A DNA stretch of 64,000 nucleotides from Elephas maximus indicus (lineage: Eukaryota; Chordata; Mammalia; Proboscidea; Elephantidae), in NCBI RefSeq assembly GCF_024166365.1, contig NC_064825.1:104236480-104300479 (forward strand), given 5' to 3'. Positions 1-12,339 of this stretch are shown here, in pieces; positions within the stretch are counted from its first letter, which is position 1; every line of letters starts with the position of its first letter. The notes under the pieces are model-generated. The model saw only the letters and a program-made list of their open reading frames with translations. It was not told the origin of the DNA and made no database searches. Made by a program: the position numbers and the translations under genes.

Positions 1-59
1 AGTAATCTATCTATTTGAATAGTACACTCGACAGCATTGGGTTGGGTTTTAATCTTAAA

Positions 60-1030
60 TAAGAGAAAATACTGTTGAGAGACTTACATTAGTGGTCTTT
101 AGAGATTAATTTACTGGTGTTTGGAGTGTTCAGTAACAATTCCATCTTCAAACTGACCTCTTCTTGAATCAATAACTTTCAACATGACAGCTATGACACA
201 CCTGGCAAGAGAATCTTCAGAAAATTCAAAATCAAAGCAAAAGTTTATAAAGTGTTGTTTGAGTCTAAATATTTCCTTTTAGCCTAAAAACTCAAAATCT
301 TTTCTCAGAAAATCTGGGATTTGAATTTAGACTGGATTCACCTGAAACACTGACAAGAACTGATTCTCTTTACATGTCTCTGGTCTGGCAGTGCAAGAGG
401 CATAAAGTGTGGAGGAGCCACATTTAAATGAATCGCTCCATCCATGGTGAATCTTGCTCTGGATGTATGAACAACAACCAAAAACACTTTCACAGTGAAC
501 TACATAGATATATAAAAATTTCCCTAATGGTTGAGGGAACTTGTCTTGCTCTCTGAGGAATAAATTATCTTCTTTGAGTGACATGTTAGGTATTCTGGAA
601 AGACATGCTTAAGAGCATCCGTTGTTGAATAGGGTCTTGTATTCCCTGCACTTGGAACCTAACCATATGAGAGCTCCCTTTCTCTGCCTAAACTTGGAGC
701 AATAACACAGTTGTCAAGGAAGCTGAGTGCCAGGTGCATAGCAGGTGGCATGATTCCTGTGTGTAGACTGTGATATAGTTTCTCTGCTGACTCATTTCAC
801 AGAGAGGGCTTCTATGTTTTTTTTCCACATCAAACCTTTCCTGGAAATCCATTATTGTTTGCTTGAGAGGTATAGCATTAGAGCGTAAAATGAATGGTTG
901 ATATGTTAAAGTGCTTGCCTCCAAAAGATGTTTTTTACATTTCTTTGGAAGTAGCCAGAAGCACCAGAAGGTGTCAGATTACTGTATCTTCTGGGTCTCA
1001 CGGGCTGGTCAGAAAGCTATGCCACTTTCT
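60..1030. other. Single-copy-like stretch, no gene seen
   Basis: No coding region or recognisable repeat is visible. The counterpart is 28875-29880, which lies about 1 kb upstream of the first olfactory receptor. By analogy this stretch may sit upstream of another receptor beyond the left edge; that is inference. Confidence 0.5.
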
Positions 1031-1034
1031 CGTT

Positions 1035-1203
1035 GCCTACTCATCGATTCCGACTTAGTGACTGCATAGGAGAGAGTGGAACTTCCCCATAGTATTCTCA
1101 AGGCTATAAAAGTTTATGGAAGTTGACTGCTTCATTTTTCTCCTGCTGATCAGCTGGTCAGTTCCAAATGCTGACCTTTGGCAACTTAGCTACCAGGGCT
1201 CCT
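1035..1203 (-). repeat. AfroSINE (ancient, minus strand)
   Basis: The plus strand reads as the SINE reverse complement: a diverged 'tcgattccgacttagtgac' block first, and 'taccagggctcctt' (the inverted head) last. The same insertion is present in copy 2 at 29885-30052, so it predates the duplication. Confidence 0.8.
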
Positions 1204-1334
1204 TGGTCAGAATGCTAGGCAGCATTAAATATGAAGAGAGATCTCTAAAGCACAAAAAGAGAGTTGTAGTTGCTCCACGCCTTTGTCACTTGGTATTTTT
1301 AGTTGTTTTTCCTTTGGTCATTCTAAGGGATACA

Positions 1335-1432
1335 TGTTGTTGTTGCTGGTGCTATAGAGTGGATTCCAAACCATAGCAACCCCATGTGACAGAGTAGAAC
1401 TTCCCCGTAGGATTTTCTAGGTTGTAATCTTT
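1335..1432 (-). repeat. AfroSINE tail fragment (minus strand)
   Basis: A partial reverse-complement copy with 'gtgacagagtagaacttccc'. It is shared with copy 2 at 30470-30560 and abuts the next SINE directly, so the two may be a head-to-tail composite. Confidence 0.7.
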
Positions 1433-1436
1433 ACAA

Positions 1437-1645
1437 GGAGTCCTGGTGGCTCAGTGGTTAAAGTGCTAAGCTGCTAGGTGCTAGAGGTGAGTGGTTTGAA
1501 TCTGCCAGTAATTCCGTGGAAGAAAGATGTGGCAGTCTGCTTCAGTAAAGATTGCAGACTTGGAAACTCCATGGGGCAGTTCTACTGTGCTCTATATGGT
1601 TTTTATGAGTCAGAATTGACTGTGCGGCATTTAGCTTGGTGTTTA
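1437..1645 (+). repeat. AfroSINE (plus strand)
   Basis: A near complete copy: head 'gtcctggtggctcagtggtt', the body motif 'agatgtggcagtctgcttc', and the tail 'atgagtcagaattgac'. It is shared with copy 2 at 30563-30765. Confidence 0.9.
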
Positions 1646-1658
1646 ATCTTTACAAAAG

Positions 1659-1802
1659 GGCCCTGGTGGTGCAGTTGCTAAGCACTCTGCTGCTAACCAA
1701 AAGTCAGAGGTTTGAACCCACCAACCACTCTGCAGGAGAACATGTCCTATAGGGTTTTTACGAGTCAGAATCTACTGGAAGGCATCAGGTTAAAAAAAAA
1801 AA
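1659..1802 (+). repeat. AfroSINE, internally deleted (plus strand)
   Basis: Head 'gccctggtggtgcagttgct', a B-box-like 'ggtttgaaccc', then a short body and a poly-A tail. It lacks the middle 'gcagtctgcttc' block. It is shared with copy 2 at 30783-30925. Confidence 0.85.
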
Positions 1803-1844
1803 AATTTACAGGTGATGATTGCTGGGTCTTTCTCCCACAAAATG

Positions 1845-1849
1845 GCTGG
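1845..1849. other. Empty target site of the copy-2 ERV-L provirus
   Basis: Here 'gctgg' sits in uninterrupted sequence (aatggctgggtgagttc). In copy 2 the same site is split by the provirus, flanked by 'gctgg' (30969-30973) and 'gctcg' (46730-46734). Copy 1 therefore preserves the pre-insertion allele. Confidence 0.8.
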
Positions 1850-1934
1850 GTGAGTTCAAACGTCGAACATTTTCTTTAGTAACCCAGCACATAAGGATTA
1901 CACCATAAAGGCTCCTTAAGGAGGGGCGGAGGTA

Positions 1935-2012
1935 CATAGTGGTAAATTATTTTGCTTTAATTTCCATTTCCCTGATGACTAATGGTATCATGCATTTTTT
2001 TCATGTTCTTAT
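1935..2012 (-). mobile_element. Ancient L1 (first of two), fragment in copy 1
   Basis: 'aatttccatttccctgatgac' and the following T-rich stretch are the reverse complement of the 3' part of an old L1, matching copy 2 at 46810-46890. The element resumes at 4458-4515 and 12340-13000 after later insertions. Confidence 0.7.
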
Positions 2013-4457
2013 CAGTGATAGGGTAATATACACATGCCTTCAAGGAAGACCAGTTAAAGGACTATTATTCAAATTTACACGCCAACCACAAGTGCCAAAG
2101 ATAAGGATCATGCATTTTTTTTTTTTTTTATCAACTTTTGCAGTCTGAAATTGATCAAACCTGCAATTAAGATGCATTGGTAATTACTGGTGACTGGAAT
2201 GTGGAAGTTGGAAATAAAAGAGCAGGTTCTGTAGTTGGAAAATATGGCCTTGGTGATAGAAACAATGCCAGAGAAGGCATTATTGGATTTTGCAAGACCG
2301 ATGACTTATTCGTTCTAAATACCTTTTTTTAACAACGTAAATGCCAACTATATACATGGACCGTTCTGGATGGAAAACACAGGAATAAATCAACCACATC
2401 TGTGGAAAAAGACAATGGCAAAGTTTAATATCAACAGTGAGAACAAGGGCGGGGGACAACTGTGGAACAGAGCATCAATGCAAGTTTAAGTTGAAGCTGA
2501 AGAAAATTAAAACAAGTCCACGGGAACCAAAATAGAACTTGAGTATATTGCACCTGAATTTGGAGACCATCTGAAGAATAGATCTGACACATTGAACACT
2601 AATGACCGAAGACCAGACAAGTTGTGTGATGACATCAAGGATATCATACGTGAAGAAATCAAAAGGTCATGAAAAAGAACGAAAAGACCAAAATGGATGT
2701 CAAAAGAGCCTCTGAAACTTTCTCTTGAACATGTAGTAGCTAAAGCAAATGGAATAAATGAGGAATTAAAAGAGGTGAACAGAAAATTTCAAAGGGTGGC
2801 TCAAGAAGACAAAGTATTATGCAAAGACCTGGAGTTAGAAAATCAAAAGGGAAGAACAGGATCAATGTTTCTCAAGCTGAAAGAATTGAAGGAAAAATTC
2901 AAGCCTCCAGTTGAAAAACTGAAGGATTCCATTGGGCAAAATACTTAACAACAGAAGAAGCTTTGAAAGAATATGGAAACAATACAGACAGCCACTTTCC
3001 AAAAATAAACCATTTCAGGAGATTGAATATGATCAAGAACCGATGGTATTGAATGGAGAATTCCAAGAAGCACTGAAGGTAGTGGTGAGAAACAAGACTC
3101 CAGGAAATGATGGAGTTCCAATTGAGATGTTTCAACAAACAGATGCAACACCGATGGTGCTCACTTATCTATGCTAAGAAGATTTGAAAACACCTACTTG
3201 GTTAACTGACTAGAAGAAATTCATATTTACGCCATTTCCAATGAAAGGTGATTCAAAGGAATTCAGGAAATTATAGAACAACATCATTAGTATCACATGC
3301 AAGTAAAATTTTGATAAGGCTCTTTCAAAAGCAGCTGCAGCAGTACATCCACAAGGAGCTGCCAAAAATTCAAGCTGGATTCAGAAGAGGGCAAAGCATT
3401 TGACTGCGTGGATCATAACAAATCATGGATAACATTGCAAGGAATGGGAATTCTGGAACACTTAACTGTGTTCATGAGGAACCTGTGCATAGACCAAGAG
3501 GCAGCTGTTCAAACAAAACAAGGGTATACTGCATGGTTTAAAATCAGGGAAGGTACGTGTCTGGTTTGGGTCCCTTCACCATACTTATTCAGTCTGTATG
3601 CTGAGCAAATAATCCAAGAAGCTGGAGTATAGGAAGAAAAATCCAGGATCAGGAATGGAAGAAGACTGATTAATGAGCAGCAATATGCAGATGACACAAC
3701 ATCGCTTGCTGACAATGAAGTGAACTTGAAGCACTTACAGATGATCAAAGACTATACAGCCTTCAGTATGAATTTCATCTCAATATAAAGAAAACAAAAA
3801 TCCTCATGACTGGACCATTAAGCAACATCATGATGAACAAGGAAAATGTTGAACTTGTCAAGGATTTCACTTTACTTGGTTCTACGATCAATGCCCATGG
3901 AAGCAGCAGTCAAGAAATCAAAGGACATATTGCATTGGGCAAATCTGGTGCAACAGATATTTTTAAAGTTTTGAAAAGCAAATATGTCACTTTGAGGACT
4001 AAGTAGTGCCTGCTCAAGCCATGATACTTTTAATAGCCTCGTTTGCATGTAAAAGCTGGACATTGAAAAAGAAAGACCAATGAAGAATTGATGGTTTTGA
4101 ATTATGGTTTTGATGAAGAATATTGAATATAGCATGGACTGCCAGAAGAATGAATAATTCTGTCTTGGAGGAAGTACAGTCAGAGTGCTCTTTGGAAGCC
4201 AGAATGGCAAGACTTCATCTCACATACTTTGTCCATGTTCTCAGGAGGGACAAGTCCTTGGAGAAGGGCATCATGCTTGGTAAGGTAAAAGGTCACTGAA
4301 AAACAGGAAGGCCCTCAAAAGGTGGATTGACACTAAGGAGACAGCAATGGGCTGAAACATAATGATTGTGAGGATGACATAGGATGGGGCAGTTTTTTTT
4401 TCTGTTGCACACAGTGTCACTGTGAATCAGAATTGACTTGATGGCACTTAACAACAA
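2013..4457 (+). mobile_element. RTE-clade LINE, 5'-truncated, inserted in copy 1
   Basis: The element begins inside the endonuclease domain: 'VIYTCLQGRPVK' is readable near 2025, and an endonuclease core like 'TGDWNVEVGNK' near 2190. The reverse transcriptase follows at 2930-3800, with 'GVPIEMFQQ' and 'AEQIIQEA', and the C-terminal region at 3800-4300. The 3' end is the SINE-like 'gacttgatggcacttaacaacaac'. All frames are broken by stops and shifts. Copy 2 lacks the element: old L1 sequence reads straight across at 46885-46900. Confidence 0.9.
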
Positions 4458-5719
4458 CATGTTTTGTGAAGTTTCTGTTAAGTCCTTCTCATATTTTAAA
4501 AATAGGTGTTTTGAGGGTGAAGCCAACATGGGCTATAGACAGAAGCACCACACTGTCTCTCCGCAGCAAAGACCTGAAAAACTGAATAAAACAGAGATAA
4601 GCATCAGTCCTGCAACCGTAAGTGTCAAATGAAGAGAAAAAGAACTAAACCAAGCACTGAATGGAATAAGAAACTGACAGACAACAGAGAGGAAGTAGAG
4701 ATATGAGCAGAGGTCTCCTATCAGCTAACACAGCATGGATTGTACATCTTGAATTGCTATCAGAGATTGGTGGGCAGGGAGTACAGGAAAGCAGCTTCAT
4801 GGAACTCCCAGCAAGGGACAGAGGACCCAGTAACCAACGATACACGCTTTCCTATGCCCCCCTCTTCTTCTCCTGCTCGGCCTCCGCTTCTAATGTGATA
4901 GCACTGTGCAGTTTGGGAGCCACTTCCCTGTATGCACAGCCACAGGGGCATTTCTTTGTTTGTTTGTTTTAATCTTTTTTCGTTTCTCAGTTTCTCGTCT
5001 CTATTTACCTTTTTTCCTGTCTCCAGAATACCTGGGCTGTGTGCCACCTATGCTCCTTTCAGCCAGGCTGCACTTTGCAGCTTGGGAGCCACTGACCCAG
5101 TCTGTGCAGCCATGCCAGTGGAATCCCTGGGGACTTTCTTTTTTTTTTTAATATTTATTTATTTTCTCTTTTTCTTTTCATATTTCTTCATTTTTCAGTT
5201 TCTAGTCTCTCCACTCCAACAGTAAACTCCCTCGGTGCTTTTTTTTTCCTCCTGTTTCTCTTTCCTTTCTCTCTCTCCTTTTCCCATACCTATCTCAGCT
5301 CCACAAATCACAACCTCTCCCTTCCCTCCTGCCTACCTGCATGATACGCTGAACTTCACACCCCTAAGCAGCACAGGCACAGTCTACTAGAACCTGTCAT
5401 GCACTGACCCCCAGCCCAGCCATCCAAAAAACCTATCCCACTCCCCCCCCTTTCAGCTGGACTGGCCCAGCTGCACCATAGCTGAGTGACTGGCCCTGCC
5501 CTTTGAGCAAGGAAGTGAAAAAAATTGTCCCCACAGATGAACAACAAATAACACACAGCCTGCCTGCTCAGATGTAACCAAATAAAACAAAAAAGCAGGA
5601 AAAAACAAAAAAACTAAAATCAATAAATGAAGAAAACGACTACTGAATGTCCTGAAGACAGCAGACCATATCAAAACACATTTAAAAAAAGGACATGTTG
5701 ATTCCAGTAGGCATCCAAA

Positions 5720-6670
5720 ATAAAACATCAGATGACTTTACACTAGAAGAAAAGGCAGTAGAACTACCTGATAAAAAAGGGAATTCAAATCTCTAATATT
5801 TAGAGATATCCAGGATTTGAAGCAAAAAGCAGACAAAAATGAGAATAGACAAACTCATGGAAAACACGGGAAAAAATGGAAGACTTCAGGAAAACAACAC
5901 AAGAATAAAATAAATGTCAAATAAACTCACAATTAGAAATCATACAAAAACAACAATTAGAAATCCAAAAGATAAATAACAAGATTTCAGAAATGGACAG
6001 TGTCATAGAAGGTCTGAGGAGCAGGTGTGAAACAATGGAAAACAGAATCAGCAATACTGAAGATAAATCATGGAATAAAACTTTGAGGAAAAAAGTCAGA
6101 AAAAAGAATGAAGTAAAATGAAGAAACCCTGAGAATGATGTGGGATACAATCAAATGCAAAAATCTGTGAGTGATCAGATTTCCAGGACAGGGAGAGAAA
6201 ATGGAAAACACAGGGAGGATCATCGAAGAACTGCTGACAGAAAACTTCTCTAATATCATGAAAGATGAAAAGTTAACAATCCAAGAACCTCAACAAACCC
6301 CATATAGGATAGACAATAAAAGAAAATCACCAAGGCATATCATCACCATACTTGCTAAAACCAAAGACATAGAAAGAATCCTGAGACCAGCTCAAGAAAA
6401 ATGAAAGGTTAGATAGAGGGGAAATAATAAGACAAAGCACTGATTACTCGGCAGAAATCATGCAGGCAAGAAGGCAATGGGATGACATATATAAAACTCT
6501 GAAAGAAAATATTGCCAACCAAGAATAATATATCCTGCAAAACTTTCATTCAAATACGATGGTAAAATTAGGACATTTCCAGATAAACAGAAATTATGGG
6601 AGTATGTAAAAACCAAACCAAACCAAATCAAACTTACAAGAATTATTGAAGGGAGTACGTCAGTTTGATT
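5720..6670 (+). pseudogene. L1 ORF1 remnant (RNA-binding protein)
   Basis: A coiled-coil-like repeat of Gln/Ile/Asn-rich heptads lies at 5930-6100, followed by the RNA-binding core ('NFSNIMKDEKLTIQEPQQTP') at 6171-6404. The C-terminal domain at 6465-6660 matches the ORF1 end seen at 36912-37106. Multiple stops and shifts separate the pieces. In a live element this protein packages L1 RNA; here it is a fossil. Confidence 0.8.
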
Positions 6671-7096
6671 ATAAACAACGTCAGACCATAGCCTGAATCT
6701 AGGACACAAGATGACACCAGCCAGATACCAACCTAGGAAATAAACTCTCAAAGACTATACAAAACTAAAAGATTTACAGAAGGGAACGGGAGAGTTTAAT
6801 CTGTAAATGACAACAATGTCAGAACAATAAAAGAGGAACTAAATGGTGTAGGTGTAGAGCTTTCAGATGGAGAGGAAGGCAAGGCGATATCAAGTAATAA
6901 AAGACAGGTTCAAACTTAGAAAGATAAGGGTAAAATTCAAGGTAATCACAAAGAAAGTTAACAAACCTATTCAACAAAATAAAGAAGGAAAACATAAAGC
7001 CTCAGTAAAAACAAAATCTACAAAAACAAAAGAAATGAGAAAAAAAATTCACAAAAAAAAGAAATTCGGAACAGGAGAGTAAGCGGAACAAAGAAA

Positions 7097-10000
7097 ATGT
7101 CTGCACCTCCCAAAAAATCACTACAAAATACAGCAATAAACTCACACCTATCAATGATTACACTGAACTTAAATGGTCTAAATGCACCCAAAAAGAGGCA
7201 GAGACTGACAGAATGGATAAAAACACAGTATCCATCAATATGCTGTCTACAAGAGATTCACCTTAAAAACAAAGGCTTAAATTTATTAAAAATCAAAGAA
7301 TAGCAAAAAATATATCAAGCAAACAGCTATGAGAAAAGAGCAGGAGTGGCAATACTAATCTCAGATAAAATAGACTTCAAAACAAAATCCACCATAAAAG
7401 ACAAAAAAGACACTCTATAATGATTAAAGGGATGATTCATTATGAAGACTTAACCACAGTAAATATCTATGCACTCAGTGACGAGGCTCCAAAATACATA
7501 GAGCAAACTCTAATAGCACTGAAAAGAGAAATTGACAGTTCCACAGTAACACTGGGAGACTTCAACACACCACTCTCAGTAAAGGACAGAACACCTAGAA
7601 AGAAACTCAACAAAGACACAAAAGATCTAAAGGCCACAATCAGCCCACTTGATCTGATAGACATATATAGAAAACTCCACCCAAAAGCTGGAAACTACAC
7701 ATTCTTTCCAACGCACATGGAACGTTCTCCAGAATAGAACATGTCTTAGGCCACAGAGCAACCCTCAACAGAATCCAAAGCATTGATATAATATAAAGTA
7801 TCTTCTCTGACCACACCACTAGTAGAAATTAACAAAAGGAAGAAGGAAAAAAAAAAATCCTTTACGTGGAAACTGAATAACACCCTGCTTAAAAACCACT
7901 GAGTAATAGAAGAAATCAAAGACGGAATAAAAATATTCCTATAATCAAATGAGAATGAAAACACATCATACCAAAACTTTGGCACAGAGCAAGGGCAGTG
8001 CTCAGAGGTCAATTTACAGCAATAGATGCACAGGTCAAAAAAGGAAGCAGGGACAAAATCAAAACATTAGCTACACAACTTGAACAAAGAGAAGGAGAAT
8101 GGCAAAAGAGGCCCACAGCCACCAGAAGAAAGGAAACAATAAAGATTAGAGCAGAAAAAATGAACTAGAGAAGAGAAAAAAATAAATAAATAAAAAGAAT
8201 CAACAAATCCAAAAGTTGTCTCTTTGAAAGGATCAACAAAATCAACAAACCACTGACCAAAATGACAAAAGAAAAACAGGAGAGAATGCAAATAACCCAA
8301 AAAAGAAATGAAATGGGGGTCATTACAACAGATTCAACTGAAATAAAAAGGATCATAACTGAGTATTATGAAAAACTATACTATAACAAATTTGAAAACC
8401 CAGACAAATTTCTAGAAACACACCATGTACCCAAACTAACATTAAGTGATGCTGAAAATCTGAGAAGAGAATGTAAATGTAATTAAAAAAACTCCCAACA
8501 AAAAAAAGCCCTGGCCCAGATGGCTTCACTGGAGAATTCTACCAAAAATTCAAGAGAAGATCTTACAACAGTATACTCAAACTATTTCAGAATATAGAAA
8601 AAGGAGCGATACTTTCAAATTCATCCTACAAAGCCAGCATAACCCTGATGAAAAACCGGGCAAAGACACCACAAAAAAAGAAAATTACAGACCAATACCT
8701 CTCATGAATATGGATGCAAAAATTCTCAACAAAATTCTAGCCAATAGAATTCAGCATCATATCAAAAAAAATAATACACCATGACCAAGTAGGATTCATA
8801 CCAGATATGCCAGGATGGTTCAACATTAGAAAACCAATCAACATAATCCACCACATAAATAAAAGGAAAGAAAAGAATCATATGATCATCTCAACTGACA
8901 CAGAAACAGCCTTTGGCAAAGTCCAGTACCCATTCTCGATAAACACTCAATAAAATAGGTATAGAAGGGAAATTCCTCAACATAATAAAGGCATCTATAT
9001 AAAACCAAACTGTCAACATTATTTGTAACGGAGAGAAGCTGAAAATATTCACCTTGAGAACAGGAACAAGACAAGTATACTCTTTATCATCACTTGTATT
9101 TAACATTGTGCTGAAAGTCCTAGCTAGAGCAATAAGCTAAAACAAAGAAATAAAGGGCATTCAAGTTGGTAAGAAGTAAAATTGTCCCTATTTGCGGATG
9201 ATATGATACTGTACATAGAAAACCCAAAAGACTACAAGAGGAAACGACTGGAACTAATAGAAAGATTCAGCAGAGGAGCAGGATACAAGTTAAATATAAA
9301 AAATCAGTTGAATACCTATACACCAATAAAGAGAATGACAAAAAGGAAATTAGGAAAACAATACCATTTATACTAGTGCCTAAAAAAAATAAAACACTTA
9401 GGAAAAAATCTAACCAGGAATGTAAAAGACCTTTTGGTTTCTTGCAGTAATATTTTGTAGTTTTCTTTATATAGGTATTTTACAGTCAAGAGCGTTTGAC
9501 TGCATTTGACTGCAAAAGACCTATACAAAGAAAACTGCAAAACGCTACTGCAAGAAACCAAAATAGACCTACCTAAATTTTTTTTTTAAATGGAAAAACA
9601 TACCATGCTCATGGATTGGAAGACTCAACATTGTGAAAATGAGAATTCTACCCACAGCAATCCACAAATACAATGCAATCCTCATCCAAAAAACAACAAC
9701 ATTCTTTAAGGAGTTGGGAAAACTAATCATTAACTTTATATGGAAAGCGAAGAGGCCCTGGATGAGTAAAGCACTATTGAATAAGAAAAATAAAGTAGGA
9801 AGACTCACACTACCTGACCTCAGAACCTACTATACTGCTACGATAGTCAAAACAGGCCTGGTAGATGTACAAGGATGGACACATTGACCTACGGAAGAGA
9901 ATTGAGAGCCCAGATGTAAATCCACCCACCTATAGTCACCTGACTTTCAACAAAGGCCCAAAGTCTATCACATGGGGAAATTAGTCTTTTTTTTTTTTTA

Positions 10001-11770
10001 ATTGTACTTTAGATGAAGGTTTTACAGAACAAACTAGTTTCTCATTGAACAGTTATTACACATATTGTTTTATGACATTGGTTAACAAACCCACCACATG
10101 TCAACACTCTCCCTTCTCAATCTTGGGTTCCCTTTCACTAGCTTTCCTGTTCCCTCCTGCCTTCTAGTCCTTGCCCCTAGGCTTGTGTGCCCCTTTAGAC
10201 TTGTTTTGTTTTACAGGCCTGTCTAATCTTTGGCTGAAGGGTGAAATTTGGGAGTGACTTCATTACTAACCTAAAAGGGTCTCTGGGGGCCATACTCTTG
10301 GGGTTTCTCCAGTCTCTGTCAGACCAGTAAGTCTGGTCTTTTTTTGTGAGTTAGGATTTTGTTCTATATTTTCCTCCAGCTCTTTCTGGGACCCTCTATT
10401 GTGATTCTGTCAGAGCAGTTGGTGGTGGCAGCCGGGCACCATCTAGGTGAACTGGACTCAGATTGATGGAGGCCGTGGTAGATGTGGTCTATTAGTCCTT
10501 TGGACTAGTCTTTTCCTTGTATCTTTAGTTTTCTTCCTTCTCCCTTGCTCCCAAAGGAATGAGACCAGAGGAGTATTTTAGATGGCTGCTCACAGGCTTT
10601 TAAGATGCCAGAAGCTACTCATAAAAGTAGAATGTAGAACATTTTCTTTATAAACTGTGTTATGCCAATTGAGCTTTATGTTCTCTGAGACCATGGTCCC
10701 ATGCCCCTCTAACTGGGTCCCTCAAGGAGCTTGGATATACCTGTGGAGCTTTCATGTACAAGTTCCTTGGACAAGTCAAGCTGGCTTCCCCAGTCTTGTA
10801 TACTGTCTTACCCTTAAGACAGTCTTTTTAACAAATGGTACTGGCAAAACTGGATGTCCACCTGCAAGAAAATGAAACAGGACCCACAGGTCACACCATA
10901 CACAAAAACTAATTCAAAATGAATCAAAGACCTAAATATAAAACCAAAAATTATAGAGATCATAGAAGAAAAAAAATGGGTCAATGCTAGAGGCCCTAGT
11001 ACATGGCATTAATAGGATACAAACCATAACTTACAACACACAAAGTGCAGAAGATAAGCTAGATAACTGGGATCTTCTAAAAATTAAATACTTATGCTTT
11101 TCAAAAGATTTCACTAAAAGAGTGCAAAGAGAACCTACAGACTGGGAAAAAAAATTTGTCTATTACAAATCCGACAAAGGGCTAATCTCTAAATCTATAG
11201 GAAAATCCAACACCTTTACAGAAAAAAGATAAATAATCCAAATAAGAAATGGGTAAAGGAAATAAACAGACAATTCATGAAAGAAGACATGCAAGCGACT
11301 AACAGAAACATGAGGAAATGCTTGTGATCACCAGCCATTAGAGAAATGTAAACCGAAACCACAATAAGGTACCATCTCACCCTGGCATTACTGGCTGGAA
11401 TCAAAATAACAGAAAATAGCAAATGTTGGAGAGGTTGCCGTGAGATTGGAACTCTTATACATTGTTGGTGGGAATGCAAAATGGTACAGCCACTTTGGAA
11501 AATGATATGGCGCTTCCTTAAAAACCTAGAAACACCATATGATCCAGCAAACCCGCTCTGGAGAAATAAGAGCCATTACACGAATAGATATATGCACACC
11601 CATGTTCGTTGCCGTATTGATCACGATAGCAAAAAGATGGAAACAACTAAGACGGTCACCAACAGACGAGTGGATAAACAAACTATGGTACATACACACA
11701 ATGGAGTACTACGCAATGGTAAAGAACACTGATGAATCTGGAAGGCATTATGCTGAGTGAAATAAGTCAG
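7097..11770 (+). pseudogene. L1 ORF2 remnant (endonuclease/reverse transcriptase)
   Basis: The endonuclease N-terminus is readable at 7097-7300 (ITLNLNGLNAP, CCLQEIHL). The region between domains is at 8100-8480, and the reverse transcriptase catalytic motif 'LFADDMILYIENPKD' lies near 9190. The C-terminal part is at 10900-11760, ending with 'WINKLWYIHTMEYYAM'. It is split by a nested L1 3' end at 9987-10820 and by many stops, so it makes no product. Confidence 0.9.
9987..10820 (-). mobile_element. 5'-truncated L1 3' UTR nested in L1 ORF2
   Basis: A T run followed by 'attgtactttagatgaaggt' and about 800 bases of L1 3' UTR in reverse orientation. It is bracketed by 'agtctttt' at 9983-9990 and 10821-10828, a target-site duplication. 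The host ORF2 resumes immediately with 'aacaaatggtactggcaaaa'. Confidence 0.85.
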
Positions 11771-12339
11771 TCACAAAAGGAAAAATATTGTATGAGACCA
11801 CTACTATAAAAACACATGAAAAATTTACACACAGAAAGAAACAATCTTTGATGGTTATGAGGTAAGGGGGGAGGGGGATGGAAAAACACTAAGTAGACAA
11901 TAGATAAGTGGTAGCTGTGGTGAAGGGTAAGACAGTGCACAATACTGGGAAGCCAGCAAAACTTGTCCAAGGCAAAGTCACGGAAACTCCTTAGACACAT
12001 CCATAGACGGAATTACTGGGCTGCGGGTTATGGGGGCCGTGGTCTTGGGGAACATCTAGCTCAATTAGCATAATGTAGTTTATAAAGAAAACGTGCTACT
12101 TTCTACTTTGGTCAGCAGTGTTTGGGGTCTTAAAAGCCTGTCACCGGCCATCTAAGATACTCCACTGGTCTCACCCCTTCCGGAACAGAGGAGAATGAAG
12201 AAAACTAAAGACACAAGGGGAAGATTAGTTCAAAGAAGTGACAGACCACAACTACCAGAGCCTCTGCTAGTCTGAATCCAGTACAAACAGATGGTACCTG
12301 GCTACCACCACTGCCTGCTCTGACATTCAACTGATAGGG

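Larger units (their letters stand above)
4515..12330 (+). mobile_element. L1 retrotransposon, near full length, 3' end missing
   Basis: The 5' end ('gtgaagccaacatgggctat') aligns with the 5' end of the L1 at 39209 (ggtggagccaagatggcgga). A 5' UTR runs to about 5700, an ORF1 remnant to 6670, an inter-ORF spacer to 7090, then ORF2 to about 11770 and part of the 3' UTR. The element stops at 'ctgctctgaca' without the final 400 or so bases or a poly-A tail, unlike the other L1s here. It is absent from copy 2. Both ORFs are broken. Confidence 0.9.
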
